64,000 nt of DNA from RGIG4140 sp045532865. Its GTDB lineage: Bacteria > Pseudomonadota > Alphaproteobacteria > CAAHEQ01 > UBA3637. The stretch covers positions 1 through 64,000 of the forward strand of contig JAZSGT010000048.1 of the NCBI GenBank assembly GCA_045532865.1. The letters run 5' to 3'. How positions within the stretch are numbered: the stretch's first letter is position 1; the number at the start of each line of letters is the position of its first letter. Positions 1 to 9,199 of the stretch are shown piece after piece. Under the pieces are notes generated by a model. That model was not told the DNA's origin. It did not search any database and saw only the letters and a list, made by a program, of their open reading frames with translations. The position numbers were made by a program, and so were the translations under genes.

Positions 1-1224
1 AATTGCTAAAACAGATATCAGTAAAACAATATCTGTTATCGAATTTGTTATTTCAAATAAAGATCTTCCAAGCAAGTTGATAGAACTATTTTTTGTACAA
101 GAAAGAAGAATAATCATAACGCATGAAAAATTGAGTGCTGCAACAGTTGTGAAAGATATACCTCTAGAGGTAACTAATTTTTTAGAAAGATACGTAACCA
201 ATGGTTCGTATAATGAGATAAAAGTTGTGAGTGCTGCAAGAAAGATGATGCCATAAAATAAAAACATCAAAAATGATCCTGCAAACATTTGTTCAAATGC
301 AATTGGAAGTGAAACAAATGTTAAGTTTACGCCGGCATCTTTTGGAATGTTATAAGCAGATGAAATTGAAAGAACAAAAAGACTTGCCAATATTGAGCAA
401 ATTGTATCTAAAATAACAATATATTTTGCAGAAGAAACAATATTTACATTTTTTGAGACATATGAACCATAAATATAAGCAACTCCCATACCAATTGATA
501 GAGAATAAACAACTTGGCTTACAACAGCACAGAGTGTTTCAAAAATGCGTTTTAAATCTATTCCTGTGATTGAAATCCCAACTTCACTCCAGTTAAATGT
601 GAATACTTGAGTAATGCCACTGATCGCATTTTTTTGTGTCAAAGACCACATTGTCAAATAAATTAAAATAAAGATGAGCGCCGGAATGAAAAAAGAAGAG
701 AGTTTTGTTAGCCACTTAATTGACTTATTATAAATAAAAAAGGATACAATAATTAGACTGATAAAGCTCCAAAATACTTGTATTTCGTATTTTGATGTTA
801 AAAGTTCAAAAGTTTTGGATGTGACAGCCGTTGAGGAAACATTTCCTAAATATAAAAAATTTTGAACAAAGAAAAATAAAATCCACCCAATAACAATTGT
901 GTAAATAATATTCATTAAAAAGGCTGCTGTGAGTGATAATGAAGAAATTGTTTTTCCCCAAAATTTAGGAAATAATGCCATTTCCTGTGTTGCGATTTTA
1001 GTTGGAGCATCAAATAAATCCGAACCACTTGTTTTGCCTAATGAAAGTTCAGATAGTAAAAGAAAATATCCAAGACCAATGAGTGTTATTAAATAAAGTA
1101 CAATAAAAATGCCCCCACCATAGTTTGAAACCAGATAAGGAAAACGCCAAATATTACCTAAACCAATGGCTGCTCCGGCCATTGTTAGGACGAATTCTTT
1201 TTGTGATGCGAATTTAAATGTCAT
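1..1224 (-). CDS. Neurotransmitter:sodium symporter (SNF/NSS) family transporter, C-terminus cut by window edge
   Basis: Reading leftward from the ATG at 1224 gives 408 codons with no stop before base 1, so the gene continues outside the window. The start of the protein carries the NSS signature: GAAIGLGNIWRFPY in TM1, where the broken helix binds Na+ and substrate, followed by GGGIF. Repeated hydrophobic segments follow, as expected for the LeuT fold. Bacterial NSS proteins import amino acids or related solutes with Na+ across the inner membrane; the substrate cannot be read here. An AAGGATTTG-type Shine-Dalgarno lies just upstream of the ATG. The family call is firm, the substrate unknown. 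Confidence 0.9.
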   Translation of the reverse strand, partial: MTFKFASQKEFVLTMAGAAIGLGNIWRFPYLVSNYGGGIFIVLYLITLIGLGYFLLLSELSLGKTSGSDLFDAPTKIATQEMALFPKFWGKTISSLSLTAAFLMNIIYTIVIGWILFFFVQNFLYLGNVSSTAVTSKTFELLTSKYEIQVFWSFISLIIVSFFIYNKSIKWLTKLSSFFIPALIFILIYLTMWSLTQKNAISGITQVFTFNWSEVGISITGIDLKRIFETLCAVVSQVVYSLSIGMGVAYIYGSYVSKNVNIVSSAKYIVILDTICSILASLFVLSISSAYNIPKDAGVNLTFVSLPIAFEQMFAGSFLMFLFYGIIFLAALTTFISLYEPLVTYLSKKLVTSRGISFTTVAALNFSCVMIILLSCTKNSSINLLGRSLFEITNSITDIVLLISVLAI

Positions 1225-1550
1225 GAACAAATCCTTTCAGTCATATCATCTTTATAATGTTTCATAAAAATTAAAAGTGCAACAAAAAAAGGCTATTCTT
1301 CTATAAAATTTTCTTTATAATTAAAAAAATTAATCGTTGTTTGTATGTTTTGTTTTTAAGAATTGTAAGTGTATTTTGTAGACTTTGAAAAGAATGAGTT
1401 ACGTCTAGATGTCTTCGTTTGTTGGAAAAATTCTGGTTGTGAAATATTAAAAAACATAGAAATGGTGATATTAAATTTTAAAAACTAACCCTTAAAAAGG
1501 GACTGGTTAGATGATTTTTAATTACTGAAAGTTGATTTTTTAAAAAGTTG
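1225..1550. other. Intergenic region, AT-rich
   Basis: This 326-base stretch lies between the symporter start and the phosphatase stop. It should hold the symporter promoter on its left side. The only clear structure is the terminator-like hairpin near 1480-1510, listed separately. I see no gene in it. Confidence 0.6.
1480..1510 (-). terminator. Rho-independent terminator candidate after the histidine phosphatase gene
   Basis: On the minus strand CTAACC pairs with GGTTAG around a 14-base loop and is followed by TTTTT. It lies about 40 bases past the stop of the phosphatase gene. Confidence 0.55.
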
Positions 1551-2144
1551 TTAATCGGTTAAAAAACCTTCAAAATGCCATTTGTCATTTTTATATGTCA
1601 GGTGGATAATTGAGCCGTTTTTAATATCTTCAGCAGGTTGATTTAATGCTAATAATGTTTGAGATATTAAAATTCCATGTCCTGAAATGGCGATATGAGT
1701 ATAGGGAGTGTTTTTTGCATAATCAATCAATGCTTCAAAAATTCTTGTTTGAACTTGTCTTTTACTTTCACCATGTTGAAATGAAAGGTCCAAGTGTTTT
1801 TCATCAAGGCTGCGCCAAGCATTATATTTTTCTTTAAATTTTTCTTGTACGACTTTGTAGTGTAATCCTTCGATTTCTCCAACATTGACTTCGCTGAAGC
1901 GCCTATCAATTTGAAAGGAAATTTGAGAAAATGATTTTAAAACTTCATCTGTTGTTTGTAATGCTCTTTTAAGTGGCGATGAAACCAAGAGTTTAATTGG
2001 ATATTTTTTTAATTTTAAGCCAACTTGAAATGCTTGTTTGATACCTTTTTCTGTTAACACAGAATTATTAGTTTGTCCTTGAATAAACCCATTGATGTTA
2101 TAGGTTGTTTCGCCATGCCGAAATAAAAAAAAGTGTTTAACCAT
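1551..2144 (-). CDS. Histidine phosphatase (phosphoglycerate mutase-like) family protein
   Basis: The 197-residue protein begins with the branch-1 histidine phosphatase motif FLFRHGET; the His near residue 10 is the phospho-acceptor. A second catalytic His is in ISGHGI near residue 155, and EVNVGEIEG carries the usual acidic residue. Members remove phosphate from small molecules such as 3-phosphoglycerate, alpha-ribazole phosphate or sugar phosphates in the cytosol; the substrate cannot be decided here. Length is normal for the family. AAAGGGGG precedes the ATG. The APH-like kinase gene lies 20 bases upstream on the same strand, so the two are probably co-transcribed. Confidence 0.85.
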   Translation of the reverse strand: MVKHFFLFRHGETTYNINGFIQGQTNNSVLTEKGIKQAFQVGLKLKKYPIKLLVSSPLKRALQTTDEVLKSFSQISFQIDRRFSEVNVGEIEGLHYKVVQEKFKEKYNAWRSLDEKHLDLSFQHGESKRQVQTRIFEALIDYAKNTPYTHIAISGHGILISQTLLALNQPAEDIKNGSIIHLTYKNDKWHFEGFLTD

Positions 2145-2164
2145 AAAATCCCCCTTTATTTTTT

Positions 2165-3154
2165 TTATTCACAATTTTCTTTTTCGTAAAGACTTTTTAT
2201 TTTATGTTGAATGGGAGCAATATGACATTGTAATACAGTTGCAATTGGTTTTTGGGGTTTATCTAATCCATTTTCCTGATTAGTAATTGCTGTGTGCCCA
2301 ATTTCATAATAAGTTGACAACAAGTGAAATAAAAATAATTTTTGAAGGTTGATTTTTATATTTACATCTTTTTCGGCATGGTTGTAAACTGTTATTATAT
2401 CTTCTAATAAATGATATGAAAGTCCAAAGGAAGATTTTGGAACAAAATCACGATAGACGGATCTATTGTTAAAAAGATCCCAATTAATAACAGCAGTTTC
2501 CTTTGTTTCTCGATTGTATAAAACATTGCCCATTCGAATATCTCCATGGGTTAATGTTTCAAACTCATCTGATGTATCACGATTGATAAATGTTTCAATT
2601 CTTTTTTCCCACTCTTTATTTTCTTGAATACTTAGGTGAGGGATAAAATAGTTAAAAACATCATAAATAGAGTGTGTTGATTTAGGTGATAAAATTTCAA
2701 TGTCGCCAATTTTGTTTTTTGCTTTTTGTTGGTGCAAAAAGTTTAAAAAATTACCCATTTGTTCAGTGATATTTTTTCTTTCTGATTGCGACAAAGAATA
2801 ATCAAACATTTGTGCTGTGAGGGGTTGACCACAATAAGGTTCGACAATGTAGTGTTTTCCAAGTTCTACCATATCAGGAAAAACAACTTTTCCATCATAG
2901 CCTAAAAGATAATGACTGCGAATTTTTTCTTGACTGATTTGATTGTCAATCCAACGAGTATCCTCAACATTGTTTGGTGTTTTTAAAACAAAGGGTGTGC
3001 CATTTTTGTGATGGATTAGATAATTTGATGAGGTGTTTCCAGAAACACCGATTTGTTCACCAATGATATATCGATCTTCTAATTTACGTTTGTAATATTT
3101 TTTTTCTTCTTCTGTTAAGGGGTTTTTTTGGCCTGTAATTTTAATGGTGTTCAT
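2165..3154 (-). CDS. APH/choline kinase-fold phosphotransferase
   Basis: The protein is 329 residues from the chosen ATG. THGDIRMGN (His203, Asp205, Asn210) is the catalytic HxDxxxxN loop of aminoglycoside phosphotransferase/choline kinase-like enzymes, and INWD about 20 residues later matches their metal-binding D(F/W)D region. The N-terminal part (GVSGNTSSNYLI, then PFVLKTP) fits the nucleotide-binding lobe and its Lys. The frame stays open upstream to 3358, but the ATG at 3154 has a GAGGAAC Shine-Dalgarno and a good promoter (3184-3213) lies inside the longer frame, so the inner start is preferred. Substrate unknown: a small alcohol or sugar is more likely than an antibiotic. It probably forms an operon with the histidine phosphatase downstream. 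Confidence 0.75.
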   Translation of the reverse strand: MNTIKITGQKNPLTEEEKKYYKRKLEDRYIIGEQIGVSGNTSSNYLIHHKNGTPFVLKTPNNVEDTRWIDNQISQEKIRSHYLLGYDGKVVFPDMVELGKHYIVEPYCGQPLTAQMFDYSLSQSERKNITEQMGNFLNFLHQQKAKNKIGDIEILSPKSTHSIYDVFNYFIPHLSIQENKEWEKRIETFINRDTSDEFETLTHGDIRMGNVLYNRETKETAVINWDLFNNRSVYRDFVPKSSFGLSYHLLEDIITVYNHAEKDVNIKINLQKLFLFHLLSTYYEIGHTAITNQENGLDKPQKPIATVLQCHIAPIQHKIKSLYEKENCE

Positions 3155-3183
3155 TTGTTCCTCATCTGTCAATATTTTTTTAT

Positions 3184-3213
3184 AATATATCATAAAAAGA
3201 ACATGTTTGTCAA
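3184..3213 (-). promoter_or_regulatory. Sigma70-type promoter for the APH-like kinase gene
   Basis: On the minus strand TTGACA is followed after 18 bases by TATATT, about 30 bases before the Shine-Dalgarno of the kinase gene. Confidence 0.65.
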
Positions 3214-3235
3214 TGAGATATTTTGTTAAAACGTG

Positions 3236-3264
3236 TTGACAGTTTTTTTTTGCTGTGTTAGAAA
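3236..3264 (+). promoter_or_regulatory. Sigma70-type promoter for the coiled-coil protein gene
   Basis: TTGACA is followed after 17 bases by TAGAAA, with the Shine-Dalgarno and ATG of the gene at 3300 downstream. It is back to back with the promoter of the kinase gene. Confidence 0.55.
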
Positions 3265-3299
3265 TTATAAAAAGAGGATATATTTTTAAGGGGATAAAT

Positions 3300-4484
3300 A
3301 TGGCTAAAAAAACATCAAAAACTCGAACTGCTTCAAAAAGAACATCAACCCAAAGCAACGCATCAACATCTGGAATAGATAGAAGTTTTATTCAGGAATT
3401 TTCTTTGACGGGAATTATGTTCCCAGAAGTAATAAATATATTGGTTACTGAAGTTAAAAAAATGCCACCTAACAGAGCAAGTTCTGTTTCCAAATTAACG
3501 CTTGATTTTAATGATAGATATGTCGCTACTGCTCGAAGATATCTTGAAGCAGATAGAAGGGGGGATACAAAATCTAAAAGAGCTATCAAACAAGAAGAAT
3601 TTACAACTGAATGCTTGTTTATTAACAATTTGATGCGATTGGGTTGTTCCAATGTTCTGGAAAAAATGCAAGCAGAAGCAGAAAAACATACAAAAGCAGA
3701 TAAAAATGGTCGAAAATTTAATATGTTTAGTGTGATTCGCCATAATTCTATCTATTATCCAAGTGATATAGCTTTGATGAAGTCAAAGGGATATGATTTC
3801 AATGCATTGCATACGATTAATGGTCAAAAGAAGGATTTTACAACCTACAATTTAGAATTGCTAAATAGTTCTGCTGAAAGATTGGAAGCTTGTTCAAAGG
3901 GGTTGTATGACAGTATTCGAAAAGTTCAAGAAGAACGTAATAAAATGATTGAGGAATATGAACGGTTAGAGGCTGAAAAAAAGAAAGCTTCTGCAACTAG
4001 AAAAAAAGCTATTGAACGTGAAATTGAAGAGTTGAATAAAAAATTTGTTGAGTTAAATCGAGAAGTTGATTTGTATAAAGCTAAAGGAGATGTTGTTATT
4101 GAGGAATTTATAGCCGCACGTCAACGTTTGTTAAAAGCTGTTGAGTTGGGTGTTTTATCTCCTGAAAATGTGGCAAAAATTGAAAGGGCAAATATTCCTC
4201 AAATAGTTGAAAATTTTCAAGTTCCATATGCAAGATATATGCGATTAAAACAGGTAATTTACAAGGAAGATGCTGTCTCTTATTCTGAGAATTTAGAACA
4301 GCAAGAAACAAAAAAAGGAAAAGTATCGCCTAACAAGGGTGCTAATGCTGTTCTTGCAGGAGCTGAAACATATCAGTTAAATGAAAATGGACCGATTGAG
4401 CCATTACAGTTAGGAAGATCAATTGATGTTGAAACAAATCCTCAGTTAGCACAAATTAGAGTTGATAATTTGGGGAAAGTATAA
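3300..4484 (+). CDS. Unknown protein with basic N-terminus and central coiled coil
   Basis: I do not recognise this 394-residue protein. The first 20 residues are rich in Lys, Arg, Ser and Thr, resembling the disordered tail of a nucleic-acid-binding or secreted effector protein. A mixed helical region follows. Residues about 200-270 are a charged coiled coil (KKKASATRKKA, EIEELNKKF). The C-terminal 60 residues look disordered. There is no signal peptide or membrane segment. The start at 3300 is chosen because AAGGGG lies 6 bases before it; the frame extends upstream to 3255 without a Shine-Dalgarno. It stands alone with its own promoter and a strong terminator. Confidence 0.7.
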   Translation: MAKKTSKTRTASKRTSTQSNASTSGIDRSFIQEFSLTGIMFPEVINILVTEVKKMPPNRASSVSKLTLDFNDRYVATARRYLEADRRGDTKSKRAIKQEEFTTECLFINNLMRLGCSNVLEKMQAEAEKHTKADKNGRKFNMFSVIRHNSIYYPSDIALMKSKGYDFNALHTINGQKKDFTTYNLELLNSSAERLEACSKGLYDSIRKVQEERNKMIEEYERLEAEKKKASATRKKAIEREIEELNKKFVELNREVDLYKAKGDVVIEEFIAARQRLLKAVELGVLSPENVAKIERANIPQIVENFQVPYARYMRLKQVIYKEDAVSYSENLEQQETKKGKVSPNKGANAVLAGAETYQLNENGPIEPLQLGRSIDVETNPQLAQIRVDNLGKV

Positions 4485-4500
4485 AAAACTTTATTGAATA

Positions 4501-4529
4501 AAAAAAACGCTGATCATCAGCGTTTTTTT
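4501..4529. terminator. Bidirectional rho-independent terminator
   Basis: AACGCTGAT pairs with ATCAGCGTT, flanked by A-runs on the left and T-runs on the right, so it can stop transcription in both directions. It sits between the convergent coiled-coil gene and tandem-HEPN gene. Confidence 0.85.
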
Positions 4530-4607
4530 ATAGGTTGTGGCGCTTTGAGTTAAAATGATATCTCTTCTATCAAGGTGTAGAAGAAATGATTTTTTCTTAT
4601 TTAAATA

Positions 4608-6479
4608 TTAAACTTTTGAATGTTGTTTCTTTTGTTTTGGCAAGAGTTTGTCTTGTTTGAATTTATCCACAATGACTTGAAAGATAAATGCTCTATTGTT
4701 TGTTTCAAGTTTTGATTTTTTTCTAAATTGTGTATTGACTTCTCTTACAAAAGGTAATAAGTCGTCTTTTTCATAAAAGGGATTATTGTAAAGAGGTTCA
4801 TTTTCAAACATGATAGCGTTAACAGTGCATGCAAGACAATATAGTCTTAATAATGTTTCTTTATCCTCTTGAGTTTTTTTCCCGTTTGTTTGAAAGGCTG
4901 ATTGGATAATCTTTTTTTCATTATCAAAATTTAAAAGAACGCCTGGGAATAATCTGTTAAAATCTTCGACGGGGGTGCTTTTGTTTTTAGGTGTGTTGAA
5001 AAAATAATCTTGTAAGGTGATGTGAAATTTTTCTTCCACTTCATTTGCAATAGTTGTGATTGCATCAGCTAAATCTTCTTTGAGAGCGTTGGCTTCTTTT
5101 GCCATGTTTTGATCGATTTTAAAGTGACATAAATCATTTCTAAGTAAAATACCTTTGGTGATTGTTTCATCTTGTTCTTTTGTAATAAAACCAAGCTTGA
5201 CAAAAGGATCTGGTGTGTTATATGGGAGTGAGGATTTTTCGATGCAAATTTTTCGAAGGGTTTTTGCAGCATCAGCCATTAAAATTAAAAAACGAACACT
5301 GCCGATTTCTTTGTTTTTGTGGGTTTTGATTTTTTTTGAAATATCTTTTTCATCCATATATAATAAATTAGCCATATACTGAACCATTGTTGGTACAAAA
5401 TCTTTTACATCTTTTAATGTTAATGGACGCAAATTATACATTGTTGGATGTGCAATTGCATTTCTAATTTCAAGATAATTTTTCATTTTTGCAATATCTG
5501 CATCCGAAAAAGCAGATTTTATTGTTGGAATTTTGTTGATGTTGTTAAAAATGTGGCTAGATGTATTTAAAAAATGCTTTTCTTTAATTTGATAAACAAG
5601 TTTGCAAAAGAGCTCAATTGTTAAAAGTAAATATTGTTCGAGCAATTTTTCATTTTCACGTTTTAAAAATTCAAGACGCTCCTTGTCCATTTGTTCATCA
5701 ATAAATTTTTGAGATCTGTTTTCCCCCATGCGTTTATAAATGTCTTCAGCATAAGCAACATAGAAAAAAATATCTTCCATTAAATGAGGATGATTATCAA
5801 GGTATTCATCTAAACTTTGTTTTGTTTTAAAGTTGGATTGAATCATAATATCTTGATTAACCCAAATTTGTTGGAATACTGGTTTAGAAGGGGTTTGTCT
5901 TGATAAGAAAAGGCCAATTGATTCTTGAGATGCTTTTTCGCCAACAGTGTAGTTGTCAAAAATAGGGCCGAATGATTTTGGCATTGTAAAATAGGGAGTA
6001 AATTTTGTTTTAACTTCAGGTGAAACAATGTTGCTAGAACCAAATAGGTTAAAACTGCCGAATGAATCCCAACTGTTTGCTGATTTGTGTTGAGGTGTAT
6101 AGACAACTTTAAATGATTTTAATGGGATTGTGTCTTTAACAAGTTGTTTTGCATAACCTTTATTTTGAGAAACTTTGAGTGGATTATATGAAAGAACGGT
6201 TTGAATTTCACCAATACGAGCTTCCATCAATTTTTTTTGAGTTTCATTTTCTGTTGCATTTAGCATAGTCGTGATTTTTGACATATACTCATAAACTTCT
6301 TTTGCTTGTTTTTGAAGTTCGTTGGTATAAAAATCAATATATTCACTTAATGTAGAAATGTTTTCAAAAGGTGAATAATCCGTTTGATAAACATGATTAT
6401 ATTGTGCTAGATTATAGCAGATTAAATCAAACATTTCTTGAATACTTAAATTTTTGTGACTAAAAGGAATTTTATGCAT
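4608..6479 (-). CDS. Large protein with two HEPN-type RX4H motifs (putative HEPN ribonuclease or nucleotide-binding protein)
   Basis: The 623-residue protein carries two copies of the HEPN signature R-X4-H: RNAIAH (Arg339-His344) and RNDLCH (Arg447-His452). Each lies at the end of a helical segment, as in HEPN domains. In that superfamily the Arg and His usually form an RNase active site (toxins, Cas13, RNase L-like proteins); some members instead bind nucleotides. Residues 1-290 have no domain I recognise and contain a charged helix near 265-300. The C-terminal 120 residues are helical. The frame is open to 6578, but a consensus promoter at 6508-6536 lies inside it, and the ATG at 6479 has GAGGG upstream. 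It is monocistronic, with no antitoxin-sized neighbour and no CRISPR array. The HEPN reading rests on motif and context only. Confidence 0.6.
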   Translation of the reverse strand: MHKIPFSHKNLSIQEMFDLICYNLAQYNHVYQTDYSPFENISTLSEYIDFYTNELQKQAKEVYEYMSKITTMLNATENETQKKLMEARIGEIQTVLSYNPLKVSQNKGYAKQLVKDTIPLKSFKVVYTPQHKSANSWDSFGSFNLFGSSNIVSPEVKTKFTPYFTMPKSFGPIFDNYTVGEKASQESIGLFLSRQTPSKPVFQQIWVNQDIMIQSNFKTKQSLDEYLDNHPHLMEDIFFYVAYAEDIYKRMGENRSQKFIDEQMDKERLEFLKRENEKLLEQYLLLTIELFCKLVYQIKEKHFLNTSSHIFNNINKIPTIKSAFSDADIAKMKNYLEIRNAIAHPTMYNLRPLTLKDVKDFVPTMVQYMANLLYMDEKDISKKIKTHKNKEIGSVRFLILMADAAKTLRKICIEKSSLPYNTPDPFVKLGFITKEQDETITKGILLRNDLCHFKIDQNMAKEANALKEDLADAITTIANEVEEKFHITLQDYFFNTPKNKSTPVEDFNRLFPGVLLNFDNEKKIIQSAFQTNGKKTQEDKETLLRLYCLACTVNAIMFENEPLYNNPFYEKDDLLPFVREVNTQFRKKSKLETNNRAFIFQVIVDKFKQDKLLPKQKKQHSKV

Positions 6480-6507
6480 AGAGCCCTCGTAAAAACAAAG
6501 ATAAGGT

Positions 6508-6536
6508 AGTGTATCACAAAAATAAAGTTTTGTCAA
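6508..6536 (-). promoter_or_regulatory. Consensus sigma70-type promoter for the tandem-HEPN gene
   Basis: On the minus strand TTGACA is followed after 17 bases by TACACT, about 30 bases before the start at 6479. It decides the start, because the longer frame would begin upstream of it. Confidence 0.7.
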
Positions 6537-6566
6537 TAAAACTGTACAAAATATATATTTTGCTGA

Positions 6567-6594
6567 AAAAAGCATCATTAAAGATGCTTTTTTT
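6567..6594. terminator. Rho-independent terminator after the MORN-variant membrane-anchored protein
   Basis: AAAGCATC pairs with GATGCTTT around a short AT loop, with T-runs on both strands. It ends minus-strand transcription of the gene that stops at 6631, just before the HEPN gene promoter. Confidence 0.8.
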
Positions 6595-6630
6595 TGTGAA
6601 AGATTAGATTGTTGTTTGTTCTTTTTTTCT

Positions 6631-8886
6631 TTAACTGTTTGTTTTGTTTGGTGTAGAAACAGTAGAGAATGAGGGGGTTGGCATTTCAGGTATAACAGGT
6701 GATTTTATTTCAACTGCCTCAATTAAAGGAAATGGGGGAATAATTCCATTTTCTGATGAAGTTGATGTTTGGTCTTCATTTTTTGTTATAGCTGTTTTTG
6801 TATCCTCTGTTGAAGATATCTCTTCAGTAGTGATTTGATTGTCTTCAGTTGGAAGAATTGACTCTGTGGTTTCATTTGGAGTTTCTTCAGTTTTAAGAGG
6901 GGTGGAATACTGATTAAAAATTGACTGAATAAGCTCAGATGGATATGTGTAGTTAATGGTGTTTTCAGCACATTCAGATTCCATATTTTGAGCTATGATG
7001 TGGCAAAGATTAGTTTTTTCTTTATTAATTAAAAGAACAAATTCTATGCCTTCGTTTGTTATTTGTTGCGCTTTAATTTCAACACCTAAGTTGTTGATTG
7101 ATTCGTTTATTCCTAATTGATTGAGTGTTGGAATTGAAAAATCTGCGACTGAATTATTTTTTGTTGCATAGTCTTCATAACTTTTTTCAAGTAGGGTGGC
7201 GTATTTGTTTAATATATCGATAATGGTATTTGAATCAAAGCGATTTGTTGCTTGATTGTAGCCTGAGATACCTCCGAGATAAGCAAATGTTAAAGAGGTT
7301 TTATTTTCATTTTCAATTTGCTCTTTTGCTTCTTGAATCCAAGGTTCTGCAATTTTTGATCGTTGTTCATAAATCCATTCATCTGAAATTGTTTCAGGAA
7401 TTTGGTGAACTGTAATTTCAGATGTTTTACCATCTGCGACCATTTCAACAGTTTCACTGTCGCCTTTGAAATTATATGTTCGATAAGGTTTTGAATGGTG
7501 TGACAATTGGATTGTGCCTATCACACTTTGTGTTAATGGTTCAATAACAAAATTATTAATACTCAAAACAGTTTCTCCATCATGATTTTTTAAATTCAAA
7601 TTATGGATACTGATAGAGTTTGGAATAAGTGAAAATGGATTGATTGACTTTTTAAATTTTTCTAATTCCTCTTCATTTAATATATTGGTATTATTGATTT
7701 TTTTGAAAAGTTCATCTAATCCAGGGCAATCAATTTTAATGTCGGCAGTGAAAAAGTCTTTATCACCGTTTGGATAAGCAATTTTCATGCTGAAACCCTT
7801 AGCAATTTTTATGAATTTTAAAACAGATTTTTCTTGTGCGCTAAACAAATCAAAATGTGTTCCGTTTTCAATAAGTCCAACATTAAATCCGATTTTTCCA
7901 ATAAGCTCAGCATTTTTTTTGCCCTGGGGTGTTAACAATAGATATTTGCTGATATTTAATTTTTTGAGAGCTTCAAAAACAAATTCTTCTTTTTCAGTTT
8001 CTGAATATTTATACAAGTTTTCAATAATTGAAGAAATATCTGTTGATTCAAAATCAACTTCAAAGAGTTTGTTTTTATTTTTATTAAATCCCTTTAAATA
8101 AATGTTTTTATTGTTTTCATCAACTGTAATAGATGCATTTTGAACAAAATAATGTTGGGAGTATTTTGTTAATTCAGAAAGATAAGGGGCAGTTATTGCC
8201 AAATCTTTGTTTTCGAGTGGATTTGCTTTTTCTAATGTGTGGTTTTCATCTGTGATATGAATGGTTGTTGTTTTTGTGAATTTTGGGTATTGAAAGGCAC
8301 CATTAAATTGAACTGTAAGAGGTGGATTCCCAATGTTTTTATGTTCAAAATTTTCAATAGCAACACATTTTGCAACTCCCATAAGGCGTTTGTTTTTATC
8401 TTGAACAGTAATGTTTTGGATAAATTCTAAGTCATCACAAATCAGTTTGCCTTTGACTTGATTTTGAATGCTAAATTGGCGATTTTTATCAATTATGGCA
8501 ATCGTGTTTCCTTGTGATTTTATTTCGCCAATTAATGAGTTGTCTTTAAATGTAAAAGAATAAGCATCATCTGATGAATAAGTTAGTTTTGCTATACCTT
8601 CTTTTTTGCCATTGATATAGGGTGTTTCTAAACGAATACCATCTTGAAAGTGATTGACTTGAACCCCGTTTTTTAAGTTGTTTTTGTATGGGGTTTCCAT
8701 TTTGAGTTGTCCATTTTCATAGTATTCAAAGGCCGTACCTTCTTTTTTGTAAAATTTTCTAGGTGTTTCAGATTGCAGTTGTCCGTTTGGATAATATGTT
8801 TTTAATGGTACAAAGCCATAACAGATATAGCCTGTAATGCCAAGACATAAGATTGTACTTGTTATTAAAATTTTTTTATTATTCAT
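6631..8886 (-). CDS. Membrane-anchored envelope protein with MORN-variant repeats
   Basis: The 751-residue protein starts with an uncleaved-looking signal anchor (residues 5-25) without a clear cleavage site. Residues about 28-100 hold three or four MORN-variant repeats of the type YYPNGQLQSETP and YYENGQLKMETPYKNN, short beta-hairpin units found in many exported bacterial proteins. The long middle (about 130-620) is beta-rich and unrecognised. The last 110 residues are rich in Thr, Glu, Ser and Pro and probably disordered. It most likely faces the periplasm. GGGGG precedes the ATG at 8886. Role unknown. The Cys-rich protein at 16597-18438 also carries MORN-variant units. Confidence 0.7.
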   Translation of the reverse strand: MNNKKILITSTILCLGITGYICYGFVPLKTYYPNGQLQSETPRKFYKKEGTAFEYYENGQLKMETPYKNNLKNGVQVNHFQDGIRLETPYINGKKEGIAKLTYSSDDAYSFTFKDNSLIGEIKSQGNTIAIIDKNRQFSIQNQVKGKLICDDLEFIQNITVQDKNKRLMGVAKCVAIENFEHKNIGNPPLTVQFNGAFQYPKFTKTTTIHITDENHTLEKANPLENKDLAITAPYLSELTKYSQHYFVQNASITVDENNKNIYLKGFNKNKNKLFEVDFESTDISSIIENLYKYSETEKEEFVFEALKKLNISKYLLLTPQGKKNAELIGKIGFNVGLIENGTHFDLFSAQEKSVLKFIKIAKGFSMKIAYPNGDKDFFTADIKIDCPGLDELFKKINNTNILNEEELEKFKKSINPFSLIPNSISIHNLNLKNHDGETVLSINNFVIEPLTQSVIGTIQLSHHSKPYRTYNFKGDSETVEMVADGKTSEITVHQIPETISDEWIYEQRSKIAEPWIQEAKEQIENENKTSLTFAYLGGISGYNQATNRFDSNTIIDILNKYATLLEKSYEDYATKNNSVADFSIPTLNQLGINESINNLGVEIKAQQITNEGIEFVLLINKEKTNLCHIIAQNMESECAENTINYTYPSELIQSIFNQYSTPLKTEETPNETTESILPTEDNQITTEEISSTEDTKTAITKNEDQTSTSSENGIIPPFPLIEAVEIKSPVIPEMPTPSFSTVSTPNKTNS

Positions 8887-9199
8887 GAAACCCCCTATTT
8901 TCTTTTATAAAATTTTATAGCATGAGTTTTTTTTTAATAGCAATAAAAAAATATTTCCCATTATTCAATTTTTAAAGGCAATTTAGCTCAAAGAAAAATA
9001 AGGTTTATGGGGTTGAATGCAGATGATGCGCCTTATTAAATGTATGAAAAAAATCAACCATACAAATGGGGGAGGGCTTTTTTTATAAGGACTTTTTAAA
9101 AACATTATCCAAATATAGAGCTTGATTCATATGTCCTTTTTTTGATGTATTTAACACCTTTAAAAACACAAGATAGATTTTTTTCTAAATAAAAACAGG
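8887..9199. other. Intergenic region, AT-rich
   Basis: Apart from the promoter at 8914-8943 I see no coding frame or clear hairpin in this 313-base stretch. Confidence 0.5.
8914..8943 (-). promoter_or_regulatory. Promoter for the MORN-variant protein gene
   Basis: On the minus strand TTGCTA is followed after 18 bases by TATAAA, about 20 bases upstream of the Shine-Dalgarno. Confidence 0.45.

Noticed and set aside
4561..4590. Member of the ATGTAG/CTACAC hairpin family
   Set aside because: CTTCTA/TAGAAG can pair, but the loop and flanks differ from the family core.
4608..6479. Cas13-like effector
   Set aside because: Two RX4H motifs invite the idea, but there is no CRISPR array or cas gene. 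The protein is too short and the motifs are only 108 residues apart.
6631..8886. YdgA-like (DUF945) assignment
   Set aside because: The general layout is similar, but I could not point to conserved motifs, so it is left as a MORN-variant protein.
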